A DNA stretch of 64,000 nt, taken from assembly GCA_911728455.2 (NCBI GenBank), contig OU452229.1, positions 14,356,076 to 14,420,075 on the forward strand, in the 5' to 3' direction. The first letter of the stretch is position 1; each line of letters begins with the position of its first letter. Both the position numbers and the translations under genes were made by a program. The notes beneath the pieces were generated by a model, which saw only the letters and a list, made by a program, of their open reading frames with translations, was not told the origin of the DNA and did no database searches. Of this stretch, positions 1-11,800 are shown piece by piece. The stretch is from Marthasterias glacialis. Lineage: Eukaryota; Echinodermata; Asteroidea; Forcipulatida; Asteriidae.

Positions 1-165
1 TCCCATGAAATATGTAAATTATAGAGATAGATAGATTCATTTATTCGTCATGACAAAAATATGAAATTCATTATCCCAGTCATTAAAAACAACATTAAAA
101 ATACAAATAGTAAAAATACCAACCACTTCACAAAAACAAAAAGTGAGTAGAAGTAGAATTGAAAT
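1..165 (-). repeat. Probable 3' tail of an older LINE
   Basis: Read on the minus strand, this ends in an AATAAATGAA-type stretch followed by ATCT-rich simple repeats (about positions 20-45). That resembles the microsatellite tail of CR1/L2-like LINEs and the tail of the better preserved copy next to it. No coding sequence is visible. The family is inferred only from the tail style. Confidence 0.35.
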
Positions 166-167
166 AG

Positions 168-3100
168 AAATTAGATTAGATTGGATTAGATTAGATTCGT
201 ATTTATTGTCCACATTTTAAAAACAGAAACTCAACTCCCACTGGCAATGGTCAAATGACATCCAATGAAAAAAATTCAAAATGTACACATAGACATAAAT
301 TATAGAAAGATTACACCAGAAAAATTCACACACTAAGCTATACAGTAAAAAAGTAAAATAACAGAAGCAAATAGGAAAAGAACTAGCATAGTGAATGCAG
401 AGACAACCTGGGAAGCTCGTAATGGGGAAGGGGGCAAGAACAGTTTACAAGCTAATGGACCTCTGAGCAGTAGCATTAGACATGTGAATGGCATTGGGAA
501 CAAAGGATTGTCTGGAGCAACCATGAGAGGCACGTATAGAACATGGAGACGTAAGCCAGATCTATTAAATAAAAAGCAATATTATTATGCGGTGGGTGCC
601 AGGGGTCACTCATTATTTTATGAACTTTTAACAGAACCCTTTTATCGTAAACAGAGCCTATCGAGGGAAGAACTTTACGAATTATACGCTGAGCAATCTT
701 CCTAGGTCTTTCCAGCTTTTGAACATCTTCCTCAGACAAATTCAAAAAAATTACAGATAAAACTAAAAGTAAGATTGCTTTGAATCACAGACTGATAAAA
801 AAGAACCAAAATACGGTTATCGACGTGAAACTCTTTAAGTTTAAGTTTCATTTTCAAATACAGCCGTTGGTTAGCTTTACCACACAGTATTTGAGAGTTG
901 TTACTCCAATTTAGCTTGTTGCAGATTACCGTGCCCAGGTACTTGTATTCACTAACCTGCTCATTGTTCATGCCCTAGGTGACTGATCAAAGAAAATCAT
1001 AGATCATTTCTTACATTGAGAACTATAGATGATGAAGATCACACCGGTCAACAAACCTCTGAACAGCACCGACATATTCAAGAGAGTCATTATCGGTTAC
1101 CATCTCATCAGCATATTTGATAATGCTGCATTTAGAGCTCAAAATATCAAAATCACTGGTGTGTACTGCCAACAGAGCAGGAGAAATACCTCCCCCGCCC
1201 CCGGTGCAACTAGACTAAGAGACCTGGAAGTAGAGGCCAAACTATTGCCTATTATCGGTAAGACAATTGCGAATGACCAATGCAAGCCGTAACATTCAAT
1301 TTCAGTGATTTATCACAAGCACAAGAGAAGTCAATAAAAACAGATCTAACCCAAGATTTAGGAACATCTAAGAGACAGTTTATGAAGGTAAACAGTTACT
1401 GCATCCTCTACAGTTCTACACCCATATCCCAGGTTACTCCGATAAGCAGACTGGAAAGGATCACGCTGCACTTGACAATGCAGCCATTTTAGCAATAACC
1501 GTTCAAAACATTTCATGACATTAGAGGTCAAGGCGATTGGGCTATAGTCATTTAAGATAGATGGATTTCTGATCTTGGGAACAGGAACGACGGTGGAGGA
1601 TTTCCAACAATTAGGAATGATACCACAAAATAAATATAGTATCAATTGGAAATTACGTGTAAAAACTGGGGCAAGCCGTTGGCTAAAAAGATGTAAAACC
1701 TTATTAGTAATATACCATCCGGACCACATGATTTATTAATTTTGGAACCTGCAAAAACCTAACGTTTATTGACAACAAGACTATACCATCTGAGTCCCGG
1801 ATCATGATTTATTTTTTAAATATAAGGCCGTATTTTTGACAGCAAGAGGGCGCAATAGTAATTCCATTTCGAAACTACACAAATGTTTCAAAACAGTAAA
1901 AACACAAATTTTCCAAGCAAATATCTTACACTGATTACGTTGTAAAACTGTCAATATAAAAAAAACCTCAACAGCTGTATATTAACTGCTTTATTAGAAG
2001 TCTAATTGCATCTGGTTTACCACACTATTTCCATAGTTTGACCCCCAATCTACCCCAAAAGGGCGCCCTCTTGCAGTCAAAAATAAGGCCTATAGAACTG
2101 TTATCAGCTGAAAAATCTTGGGTGTCAAACCTACAGAAAAACGTGTTTAACTCATTAACAATGTCCAGACTGTACAGTTTGCAATCTGTCTTCTAGAGAC
2201 GTCTTGGTGTAGCCTGTCCTAGACTGCATTTTTTTGCCATGCAGCCGATGGGTTGCTCCCTTTAAGGTCCTCCTCAAGTTTGCGTTTGTAAGCCAATTTC
2301 GACTGCTTAATCTGTTTGCCGAGGTTCCACCACTTGAAGTCAGTCTGCCACCAGCTGAGAATGCTGCCCTTTTCTGTTTAATGAGATTGTGTAGTTCTTT
2401 GGTGAACCGCAAGGCTTGTTGTTGGGAAACACCTTAATAACGTTAGAGGGGATGCACTTAGTGTCCACACAAAAGTTGAAGTAATCAGATGTAACTGAGA
2501 CCATCGAGACAGGCCCATAACTTTTCTTTGGCATCACCACTCCAGACATACCCTTTTCAGTTTTTGTTTGTAGCATAGAAGTAGGAGAATGTTATTGTGG
2601 TAAGATCTACCAAGATCTACAGCAATTCGAAAAGTATGCTTGAGGAATGTTGCACTAGTAGGCCTATAAGTCAAATGTTACATCATTTGGTGTGTTGCTG
2701 CAGAGATTGTTTGTAGGTGGGCAAGACGTCCTTAAGTCTGCATTGGTTGAGGTCACCTGATATGATTTTGACAGCGAATCTGGTGACGAGGCCTCTGGGT
2801 TATTACTCTTTTCAGCTATGTAGTCCCTATAGTTGTCAAATTCCAGTGCATTATCAGGGAGTCCATTACGGAGCCAAGTCTCAGCATATGCCGAAAGTCA
2901 CGCCTCTCTGTACTCGTGCAGAAATCTGACGTTGGCACGTAGTTCGTCCATTTTATTTTGAAGTGATCGGACATTACCCATATTGATGGTGGGAAATGGC
3001 GGTAGAATTGAAACCCTATGTTCCGAAAACGCCTTCGAATACCACCCTTTCTGCCCCTCTTCCTTTGACGAATCTCCCGCGGGAAATTTTCGTAACCGTC

Positions 3101-3290
3101 TGGTTTCGGACTCACCCTGTTTACGGTGACGCAATAGCTCCACTCGTGTGTACAAGATACAGGTAGTTGTAGATTGCTGAGGGTCTTGTTCAGGTTGAAG
3201 ACAAAACACCGTTAAAAATCGTGAAAGCAGCAACAAGTTCAGTAAAACCAGGGGCCAAACGGATCTTGGCACTGACGACAATATGATTAT
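168..3290 (-). mobile_element. Degenerate LINE (non-LTR retrotransposon), CR1/Rex1-like
   Basis: Minus-strand fragments in the expected order match one LINE polyprotein. At about 3,200-2,900 is a basic N-terminus followed by NVRSLQNKMDELRANVRFLH, the start of an AP endonuclease domain. At 2,576-2,155 is the linker with SDYFNFCVD and VFPNNKP. At 1,729-1,358 is reverse transcriptase (IPNCWKSSTVVPVPKIRNP, DYSPIALTSNVMKCFERL, DPFQSAYR, VEDAV). At 971-476 is the C-terminal part (VSEYKYLGTVICNKLNWS, then NKxxHKIMSDP-like sequence). The 3' end carries an AATAAA-like stretch and a short (TCTAA)n tail at 168-199. Reading frames change between fragments, the catalytic palm region between 1,358 and 971 is not intact, and a 267-bp MITE sits at 1,825-2,091, so the copy is dead. 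The clade is a judgement from motif style. Confidence 0.85.
1825..2091. mobile_element. MITE family A, copy 1, nested in the LINE
   Basis: It has terminal inverted repeats of about 28 bp with cores TATTTTTGACAGCAAGAGG and, read from the other end, TATTTTTGACTGCAAGAGG. It is flanked by ATA on both sides, a possible 3-bp target duplication. Two further copies lie at 25,219-25,497 and 29,139-29,881. It has no coding capacity. It splits the LINE between linker and reverse transcriptase, so it is younger than the LINE. Confidence 0.75.
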
Positions 3291-3800
3291 CGTAAGAAAA
3301 CAGGTCCAGTACGAGGAGAAAATTTTTTAAATCTTGGTGCAAAAGAAAAAGAACAAGACAGAACACAAAAAGCCAGTGGTGGTCGCTGCTGTAACAGCGC
3401 CCTCAAATGACAGTAAAAAGGCAGCCCTTACCGGGAAGAGAGCATAAATTACACATAAATTGCACATCACGCGTGCGCACAACACTACTGGTGGGCAAAA
3501 TGAGGGAACATCGCGCCTTTTTGTGTGGGGCTGATGGTTGCACAAACGCATACGCGCTTGTGCGTCTACCTAGTGCACAACTCTATGGCGTTTGCTCACC
3601 AATAATGTCTATACGCACGCGTGAATGTAATAAGCATTATTTCATGGGAAAGGCTAATTCCTATGGGCTGCTCGCAAGCGGTTGGAGACAGTTTGAGTGA
3701 AATGGGCGTGGCTTACAGTGGAATTACATCACACTTACCAACAGGATAGACCCATTGCACATGACGTCACAAGCTTATAAAATGCCAGCACTTTTTCTAA
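3291..3800. other. Intergenic, no gene supported
   Basis: There are short open frames on both strands but no recognisable domain or splice structure. A stretch near 3,736-3,755 (CACTTACCAACAGGATA) matches the terminal arm of the inverted-repeat element at 8,409-8,529, so an old fragment of that family is present. Confidence 0.4.
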
Positions 3801-4311
3801 CACTCTAAAAACTCCATGGCCACAATTGACCCGGGTTCCGGGTCTCAGGGTGCCTGATCCATTTCTGGGTCAATATGACCCGCAATCCGTGTTAAAATGA
3901 CCTAGAAATTGGTCAAACTGAAGCAGATACCGAAATAAAATCCCAATTTTTAACCGGTTTCCGCGGGTCAGCATGGCCAGGAAATTGGTCAGGCCACTTT
4001 CTACCCGGATTCCGGGGCAAGTCTGACCCATAGATTTATATATAAGAACTAGAGGGCGCACAAACCACGCTAGACGGCCCGACAAGGAGCATTTTTGTCC
4101 ATTGAGAAAATGGCGCGGACCATTCATTCACACTGGTCACTCATCCGTTCACACAGCAGCCATTTTCTAAGTGGACATTCGTATACAAGTGACCCATAGG
4201 GATTTTCGCCCATTGTGAGTCAGTGGATTTCCGTGCGTGGCATCGCGAGTGCTCCCTCTTGTTCTTATATATAACTCTATGGTCTGACCCCACCAGGGAG
4301 TTTTTAGAGTG
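3801..4311. mobile_element. DNA element with CACTCTAAAAACTCC terminal repeats
   Basis: The ends are perfect inverted repeats: CACTCTAAAAACTCC at 3,801-3,815 and GGAGTTTTTAGAGTG at 4,297-4,311. The interior is rich in GGGTCA/TGACCC motifs. The same end style (TACACTCTTAAAA) and TGACCC motifs recur at 24,995-25,197 and 28,931-29,127, which suggests one superfamily. No transposase is visible, so it is a non-autonomous element. Confidence 0.7.
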
Positions 4312-4884
4312 CACGTTTCCTTTGACATCAACGATGGCGGCCTTATGCAAGGGAATGTGGTTGGAATAGCGCAAACAAGATTTATTGTGGGGTTACATCA
4401 GGTGAATTTGGGTCAATATAGTAGACTTGACCCATGTTGGACTTTGTACTTTCCTTTTCCACAAACCACTGTTAATTACACTATGTATCGTTCGTCAACT
4501 TTAATTCAACAGAGGGCGCAGTGCGAAGAGTACCGTCACACAGCTCTGAGTACTGTTGTTTAACAGCAAAGTTGTAAATTAAGTGGTTGCAGTACAACTC
4601 TGTAGGTTTGTCGTTTGATACAGCAAAATCAATGAAAGTAAAACAAACATTCAAAGTTCATCAACTCAAAGGACATGCAAAGCTGTTTACTTACCCGCAA
4701 TCTTTAAAGAAAACAACACGAGGACGAGTAATTGGAGCTTCATTTTGACGGGAAGAATTCTAAGGGAAAAAGGAGGAGGAAGACGTGTTTTATTAAAAAA
4801 AATTATAACTTTAATATAGTGATTTTTGTGAACAACATTGGTCGCTCATAGGCTTTCCCGCAACAAAGTGTTTGAATTATGATA
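4312..4884. other. Intergenic, nothing recognised
   Basis: AT-rich sequence with no convincing coding, RNA or repeat structure. The open frame at 4,309-4,563 overlaps the end of the transposon next to it and is taken as chance. Confidence 0.35.
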
Positions 4885-5164
4885 CCCATTTATGTAGCAC
4901 CTTACAAGGTGTTGCGGCGCACTCAGCAGCTACTGCTAGAAACACCGGGGCAAACCTCTTCTCTTAGCGATAAGTGTAAGTGGGTTCTTTTACGTGCATT
5001 ACACAACGCACGCTACGGCTTTACGCCAATCCGAAGGACAAATGAATAATTGCTAATTGCCTTACTTCAGGACAAAAGTGTCAAGATCGGGACTCGAACC
5101 CCACCCTCTGCTGATCAGAAACACTAGAGCTTGCGTCCAGTGCGCTTGACCGCTCGGCCAGGAC
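4885..5164 (-). mobile_element. tRNA-derived SINE
   Basis: On the minus strand the head contains an A box TGGCCGAGCGGT (5,149-5,160) and a B box GGTTCGAGTCC (5,090-5,100), spaced as in a Leu/Ser-type tRNA. The body follows with CGTAAAGCCGTAGC and ACGTAAAAGAACCC, motifs of conserved-core SINEs found in many invertebrates. The acceptor stem does not close and sequence continues well beyond a tRNA, so this is a SINE rather than a tRNA gene. Confidence 0.75.
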
Positions 5165-5960
5165 ACACCATAACTGAAATGTTTTAAAGATGGTCATGGT
5201 GGGAAACTTCCCCGCAGTATTTTTGCTTGAAATACTGCAGTTTTTCGATAAATTGGTAAAACAATTAGTTTTGATCTCGCGAGACCAAAAACTCGATGTT
5301 CCTTATTCAGTGAAAATATAATTATAACAACAACAACAACAACAACAACAACTAACACTGCTGAAAAAGGGGAATCCATTTCGCTCGTAAACAAAAGTAT
5401 TTCCACAGTTTTTAACAAAAACCCACACAAAAACATGCAACGACTTTTAATAGAGAACTGACAATGGGATTTGTCGACACCAATTCCAGTCAGCCTAAAC
5501 CACGCATTCAATGGGTTGATCCTTGGGGGGAACAAACCATTTGTGTACGTGCCATTTCTTGTTCAAATTATTTAGCTGAGTTATGCTATTGTACTTTTGG
5601 CCATAGAAACGCACTGGCTGCAATCTGTTTACAGTAAATACCGAAACGGTTCACCTGTTTTGAACAGAGATGGATTTCACTTGTGTAAGTGCACCCATGT
5701 CGTTCATTTTCTGATTACCCGATGAAAATGAACATAATTAGCATAATAGTAGGTTATTTCTGGTAAATTGTACCCTCGGGTACGGGCATTAGCTGAGTGA
5801 CTGTTTAGAAAGGATCAGAATGGCGTGACGCGGTGCCCGTAGCCATGGCGATGGATGAATAGTTGCTAAAACAACCCAGAAAACATCTGAAAACGAATGC
5901 CAGTTGCTAGGGGGGTCTCTCCGTGAAATTAAGAACATGTGACTCGTGTGTTGCAAATCC
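5165..5960. repeat. Diverged dispersed repeat plus (AAC)n microsatellite
   Basis: The segment from about 5,185 to 5,320 resembles 17,465-17,605 (shared GATGGTCA and TAGTTTTGATC, GCGAG, CCAAAA words), so both are old copies of one dispersed repeat. An (AAC)n tract runs from about 5,326 to 5,351. The rest is unassigned. The open frame at 5,194-5,535 gets its Val/Ile run from the microsatellite and is not a gene. Confidence 0.45.
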
Positions 5961-6029
5961 ACCTGTCATGTTTTGCACGTTTGAACGTCTGTTATTTTTC
6001 TTATAAACAACCGATTATACAGGAAATTG

Positions 6030-6285
6030 TTTGGGCATTGGCTGACACTTCGTGCAACTGTGCCACACTCACCATTTTGGAAGTCAATAGGTATACGTGT
6101 AAACACCGCGCCGCCTAAAATTCGCCCTGCACAGTGCATGTACACTGCATCTAAATAACGCCACACGGACATTGACTTCCAAAATGGCGCAACCAAGATT
6201 ATTGTAATGATGACGTCACGTGAATTGTGAATTCCAATGGTGAGCGTGGGACAGTTGCCGCGTGTGACGTTCATGAAATGGGTCA
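6030..6285 (-). mobile_element. MITE family E, copy 1 (GCGCCATTTTGGAAG family)
   Basis: It contains CCATTTTGGAAGTCAAT and its inverse ATTGACTTCCAAAATGGCGC about 110 bp apart. It ends at 6,285 in GGGTCAAT preceded by CCGCGTGTGACGTT. The same order is seen at 25,812-26,033 and 30,205-30,424, with a diverged copy at 16,128-16,337. The left end is uncertain. Confidence 0.6.
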
Positions 6286-8408
6286 ATAATCAACGTACGC
6301 GTCCGTCATTGAAATTTGACACGTTGTCTGAGATACGGGTACTTGCGTGACCTATTTTTAACATTAGTGCGGAGTGCTATAGTCTGGTTCCCTGACCAAA
6401 GATTCCCTGACAACTCTTGTTAAAAATCTTAGGTCAGGCATCATCCAAAGCTAAACATAGATTATGACGCAACATATGAATATTCATTACTTGTCACCAA
6501 CGATGGACGATGTCTTTGAATAAAAAACGGAGCGCTGATGACGGGCTTTGTTTACTTTCAAAAAGCCTGGGATAATCAGTTTGTAAAACTGTTACAAATA
6601 CATTCAAATATGGTGTTGAATTTGTTGGGGTAAAAAACGATAATGGGATGTGTCTGCAAAATGTTTGAATTTTTGTCAACAAAAGAAATGCCCGACCATC
6701 AACGACACTGTCCGAATGTTGACGACAACGAGTTCAGAGCATTTCGGATATTTTCGGAAAAGGAGGAATTCCTTCTTTTTTGTCACGTGACATTTGGGTA
6801 ATACCGGACCCTAAAATCGACAGAAAATAGTCGAATAATGTACTATACCCATAGCGACAAACAGTTTATTGGTATCTAGACGTCTAGGCTTCGCTCCTGG
6901 GAACAGTCGTATAGTTTCAACCATAGCACAAGTAAAAGCAGTCAATCTTTTTAACTACCGGATTTCAATTATATTTTCATCCAAATGGCAACAGTGTATA
7001 GGTGCGTTTACTAATTATGATATGTCCGTATATGATTATTGTGTCAAAAAGACCAGTTACTACGATGCAAGATTTAAGTTACTTCCTCCTAGTGATTTTA
7101 AGCCTCGGTTGCCAGTTGACAAACAAATATTTTGTAAATATTATTGATTGTTGAAAACACTATTTAGTGCTCAGCGTCCACGCCGACCGGTCGGCGATCA
7201 CTGGCGAGTTCAACCACCAAAAATTAAAAGGAAGTCAGCTTGCTGCTGTAAACAGTTAATGGAAGGGGAAATTTAGACCGTCGTCATTGCGCAGAATTAA
7301 TTGGTAATATTGTCCAAGCCAAGCATCCGCACTTTATTTGACCCAACCTATACATGAAACAGCAAATATGTGAACGTTTGAGGGTAGGATTTGTGAAGCA
7401 AATAGTGCAGTATTCGGGACCCTTGAATAAATTATGGCAAATGAGGTGTGGTGGCTTTCTAATTACTTCGTCATAGGCAATCTTCTCTGATAGAAGAGAT
7501 AACGCCTATTTTTGATTGGATTTTCCGCATATTAAGATTCACGAACGGCGAACAATAATTGCAGATAATGACTGCCGTCTCCCCGAAACCACTGACCGAT
7601 TCCAAAATCCCTGAATTAGTGGGGCAGCAGATAGGGGAACATTTAAGGGGATGGTGCCTTTGATGATAAAAGCATGGAATTTGGAACAGTCAGAGTATGT
7701 CATGAGAATGATAACTGGCTATAGGGTCATCGCAGATTTTGTTCCTTGACAAACACACAGGTAGAATGACAAGCAATTTTCAAAATGTTCAGCATGACTG
7801 CCATCGCTTGTTGTCCTACCTATAGGTTTTCTAAGGAGATGTCTGCGATGGCCCTATCCAAATATCTTTCTCATGACATAATCTGTGTGCCAAACTCCAT
7901 CATTGTATTATCAAAGGAACAATGTCATCACCTGCCGTATTAAATGTTTATTTTTGTTTATTTTTAATGTTTAATGTTTCTTTTGTGTTTACATCTTGTC
8001 CGTGTACTTTTAATGTTTTTAAATTGAAAATTTGAAATACAATTCGGTCGTTGGACCGCAAAATTTTGAATATTTTTAAATACACCATAAACCATAAGCC
8101 ATAAATGAAACAATCATTGGTGGTAGTGGCACATGTGAAACTATTCCTTTCACAAATGACGTCATTTATTTGTGAAAAATAGTGTTTAAGCTTGTTAAAG
8201 TTAAAGTAATATTAATGTGCAAAGCCATTACAGAACTTGTAACCACTGTGCGCCGTATTCTTGTTGTACCCAGTATTTTGACGACATTGTAACATTATCA
8301 TTACACCTCTCGCTGGTTGGCTGAAAAACGGTCACGTGGGGTGAACTAGACGCGCGTCAAAACATTGCGCGCGCGTAATTAGCGAAAAATAGTTCCCAAA
8401 GCGGGCAC
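6286..8408. other. Intergenic, no gene supported
   Basis: Over 2 kb of AT-rich DNA. A 92-codon open frame at 6,869-7,147 has no recognised domain and no neighbouring splice signals that would extend it. A/T-rich words near 7,940-8,100 look like the tail of an old repeat. I see no promoter or RNA gene that I can support. Confidence 0.35.
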
Positions 8409-8529
8409 TATCCTGTTGGTAAGTGATGACGTTTTGGAGCCAGAAGTGCAATGTAAACAAATGGATGTACGTGAACATTCGTCCCACTGCGCTTCCGGCT
8501 CCAAAACGTCATCACTTACCAACAGGATA
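8409..8529. mobile_element. Foldback element, 42-bp arms
   Basis: The arm at 8,409-8,450 starts TATCCTGTTGGTAAGTGATG. It is matched in inverse at 8,488-8,529, which ends CATCACTTACCAACAGGATA. The loop is about 37 bp. Only a few mismatches separate the arms. It is a short MITE or foldback element, related to a fragment near 3,736. Confidence 0.75.
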
Positions 8530-9027
8530 TTCAGCATTTATGACTGAGGCCAATTTCATAGCGCTGCTTAACGGTAAGCAAATTTTCGTGCTGACTATAG
8601 CATACAAATTTGCTGGAGCGTAAGCATATTTTGTTTTTAATCACATTTTAGCAAGAAAATTAGGCGGCCAGCTTGCGCGTACGCCATGGATTTGCATTGT
8701 TACGTCATTTCTTTTCCTACAGTACAAGAAGGTTAGCATACCTTTTTTGTGTGCTTATGCAGTTAGCAGCGCTATGAAATGGTAATCGCACAGTAAGCAC
8801 AATATCTGACGTTAAGCAGCTTTACGAAATTGGGCCCTAGTTTAAACAGCGCCCTCTCACTCTCGTGATGTGAACAGTGAACAACAGTTAAAAACTCAAT
8901 CTTAGGAAACTGTAAAGCGTTCCCTCAATATTGTTGAATTGCTCATGAGTTAACTGTTGAATTAAAACAGTTCAGCTAAAAAAAAACCGGTTCTTCTTAT
9001 TGTTGACTGAGGTGTGTTCAAAAACTC
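8530..9027. repeat. Old SINE-like repeat remnant
   Basis: The sequence ends near 8,838 in TTTACGAAATTGGGCCC and contains repeated GCTTAA/GTAAGCA words. Similar words occur at 21,540-21,670 and 47,960-48,060. This looks like diverged copies of a dispersed SINE tail. No gene is visible. Confidence 0.35.
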
Positions 9028-9057
9028 ATGGACTGGCGGGCATAAATCGGTCACTAG

Positions 9058-9416
9058 CAGCGGCGGCGCTAGTGGGAGAGGGGGGGGGGCAAGGGGTTGG
9101 GCAAATGCCCCCCAGTTATTTTTTTTTGCCCCCAATTTGCCCTCTAGTGCCTCAATTTTTCCCTTTGGCTGAAATTGAGTTTAACCCCAAACCCTTGCAT
9201 CCACATTATTGTAATTATGTTTGCGCTGTAAATAATCAACTCAATTTCATCCATATCATTAGCTTGCACCAACTGGTGTAAGTCCGTCAATGTAGTAAGT
9301 CAATGCTTTTCAGCAGTACAAAATTACATTTCAATATTTTTGTTTGCCCCCCTAAAGTTAAGCTTACCCCCCCCCTCTCGCCCCCCTCGTGATTAACATG
9401 TTTGGCGCCGCCGCTG
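9058..9416. mobile_element. hAT-like MITE with 8-bp target duplication
   Basis: The ends are CAGCGGCGGCGC and its inverse GCGCCGCCGCTG. They are flanked on both sides by GTCACTAG (9,050-9,057 and 9,417-9,424), an exact 8-bp target site duplication as made by hAT transposases. The interior carries G-runs and C-runs. It is inserted in another inverted-repeat element whose outer arms (ATGGACTGGC, then GGTCACTAG) lie at about 9,028 and 9,520. Confidence 0.85.
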
Positions 9417-9424
9417 GTCACTAG

Positions 9425-10911
9425 TACCGATCTATCTCTTCTCCAGAAGAGAGTCCTACTCTGGTCACTCACAGTCCCTCGGGGTGCATAGCCGTGCACT
9501 AGTGACCTCATTGCCAGTCCATATCGTGTATAATTACAATATAATTACTTTTATAGCTCATTCATAAATACCTGAGACAGTTTATCCATTCTGATTGGCC
9601 GAGAGGGCATCATGTGGCCATGTCTAAACCGGCCATATAAACACGTTAAAAAGTGTTTAGAACCGGCTAGCCTTTGCGAACGTAAAATATGGCCCCTGAA
9701 TCAGAATAAGAAGTATGTGTATTTCCAGCTTTTGGGTTTCTGACGTCATAACCTGGTCTCTCATTGTTTGTTTGTTTTAAATCAAAGAAGCTGAATGTAT
9801 CACCGAAAGTGGGTGGGTTCCGAAGCTTAGGGAAATTTTGGGCAATATATAATTATATGTTTAAGACCAGTTTTAAACAATTTTCTGTTTAAGACTGGTT
9901 TTTAAACAAAACAATGAAATCAAGTATCATGAAAGAGCCTAAAATCTTGTGTAAATGTCGTCTGCTCTGTTTAGTCACTGTTTACATAGTAGAGAATACA
10001 ATAATTTTTAATCACATTTTCCTGCATTCACACACGTACAAACACATACTCATAATAAAAATATCGCCAGCGACAATGTCTGACTACATACCAGATTCGT
10101 GTTTTGACCTACAACAGCAGCAATAGCACCGGTGCCGACGTCGGACATGACGGAGACCCTGCCGTACCACACACGGTTTGTACCGCTGGTGTAGCGCATT
10201 GCGATCCGGGATGGCGGTGCAGTACATCTGAACACATCCAACATGTCCGCACAGTCCCTCTTCGCAGGATGCACTTTCAACTGCCAGTGTTGCTGTCAAT
10301 ATGCTGCCAGCTTCAGCAGCATCTTCGGCGAACTCTTGAATCACTCAAGAACTTTGATAAGCTTTTTGAGTGGTGATTTTTTATAAGTTTATTTCGCGAA
10401 CAAGTCATACATACATGTGTTACTTGCAAGAGTTCGAGTACTCGCGATGGCATTGCCGCGCTGCGACGCTACGGTTTTCAGCTGTTCTATTTCCAGAGAA
10501 GTTTAATTATTTAAAAGTCAAAATATGTTAAGGGAAAATCCATATTTATTGCAGAAGAATTATCTATGTTTATTTTCCATACGTGTTTTTAATTCATAAG
10601 GTGATAAAGAAGTTGCTGAAATGTTTTTAAAATCAACATTTTGTTTTCTGTTTCTAATTGGTGTGGGAAACGAACAGCATAATCATTTAGTGTGGTTTCC
10701 ATATAGTGACGTGTGATTCCCAATGATTATCAGAGGCACGAATAAGATCGACATTCCGTTCAAGGAATTGGCCCGTAAATATGGATAGAAATTTAACGCA
10801 GAATCGAGGTCAGCCGAGTCTAAACTGTCAGATTTGTTCCAAACTTTTAAAGGTTTTTGCATGTTTTTGACAGAAAGGCATGTATGAATGGGAATAAAAG
10901 TGTGCTGAATC
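9425..10911. other. Intergenic; unassigned open frames at 10,050-10,380
   Basis: It starts with the remaining arm of the outer inverted-repeat element (to about 9,525). Sequence at 10,084-10,344 is less AT-rich than its surroundings and open in more than one frame on both strands, with a Cys-rich minus-strand frame. I recognise no family, and neither strand gives a convincing exon series. It may be a decayed exon or part of an unknown repeat. Confidence 0.3.
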
Positions 10912-11031
10912 GGTTTTTAACTATTGTTTAAAACCTCTGAGGGTCCTGGTGGCCGATAACTGCCCTCGCCTTCGGCACGGGCAATTATCGGCCACCAGGC
11001 CCTCGTCGGTTTTAAACAATAGTTAAAAACC
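10912..11031. mobile_element. Near-perfect hairpin element
   Basis: The left arm starts GGTTTTTAACTATTGTTTAA and the right arm ends with its inverse at 11,031. The arms of about 53 bp also share CTGGTGGCCGATAA/TTATCGGCCACCAG, and the loop is about 14 bp. There is no coding sequence. It is a foldback MITE or cruciform-forming repeat. Confidence 0.8.
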
Positions 11032-11247
11032 TCTTTGTCACACCTTTATTCCCTTATTACAAGTCAAAGATTCCTCACGAAATGTGTTTTGCACTTTAAA
11101 ACTTTTTGAAACCTTAGTTCTAAAAATGCAAAAAATATTACAAGGAAAATATTGTTCAAAATAGAACAATAATTTGCAGTCAAATACACATACCATGTGA
11201 TGTTTTCAACAGTTTTGAAAGAAGTAAGTAGCAATTCTTCCAAAACC

Positions 11248-11468
11248 AACTCTCTAATTATACAAGAGTACAAATTTCACTCTCTCGCCCGAGTGGTGTC
11301 AGTTTGGCTCTGTTGAGAGTGAAACTCACTGTGCATCACCCTTTTTGAGTGAAATTAGAGCAAACTTCACTCTGATTCAAGTTGAAAATACCCATCTTTC
11401 ACTCCAAAAAGTGATATGGTGGACAAAACGAGTGTTTTTTTCACTCATTAACATTATTTTAGAGAGTT
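11248..11468. mobile_element. MITE with AACTCTCTAA ends
   Basis: The ends are AACTCTCTAA and TTAGAGAGTT. The interior has repeated CACTCT words and CACTCTCTCGCCCGAGTGGTG, which closely matches the arm of the long palindrome at 37,647-38,027. Both belong to one family. Confidence 0.65.
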
Positions 11469-11514
11469 GTATTAATCTCTTAAATGTTTGAAGCCTTGTA
11501 TAAAACGCTGCGAC

Positions 11515-11800
11515 AAAACCTTTTGGGTTACCAAGAATTCGTCATGTCCGTCTTCGAGTCAGGAGAAAATAGTGGAAAAACCGTGCACACTTTTCAGCAT
11601 GTAAACAAACTGTCTTTAATTTTGATTGTTACAACCGAAATTAAACTCGGAGTCTTCAAATTCCAATTTTGTCGACTTAGACTGTATTTCAGACAGAAAT
11701 AGTATCAGGAAGATTGGTACAGGTATAAACTTCATAATCAGTAAGCTTTCAGACTGGTACTGATACAAATTTGTTGTGGATGAGTACCAATCCAGTATTA
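11515..11800 (+). repeat. Dispersed repeat family G, copy 1
   Basis: It shares TCAGGAGAAAATA, TTTTCAGCATGTAAACA, GTTACAACCGAAATTAAA and TTTCAGACAGAAATA with 27,455-27,790, 31,835-32,170, 34,735-35,080 (inverse) and 47,390-47,585 (inverse). The fuller copies end in GAAGACGAATGGGACACATA and CTCGAAACGTCGAG. No coding is visible and the class is unknown. Confidence 0.65.

Noticed and set aside
5085-5164. Possible tRNA-Leu/Ser gene on the minus strand
   Set aside because: A and B boxes are present, but the acceptor stem does not pair and the sequence continues into a conserved SINE body.
10084-10344. Cys-rich minus-strand gene
   Set aside because: No family is recognised, open frames exist on both strands and no neighbouring exons fit.
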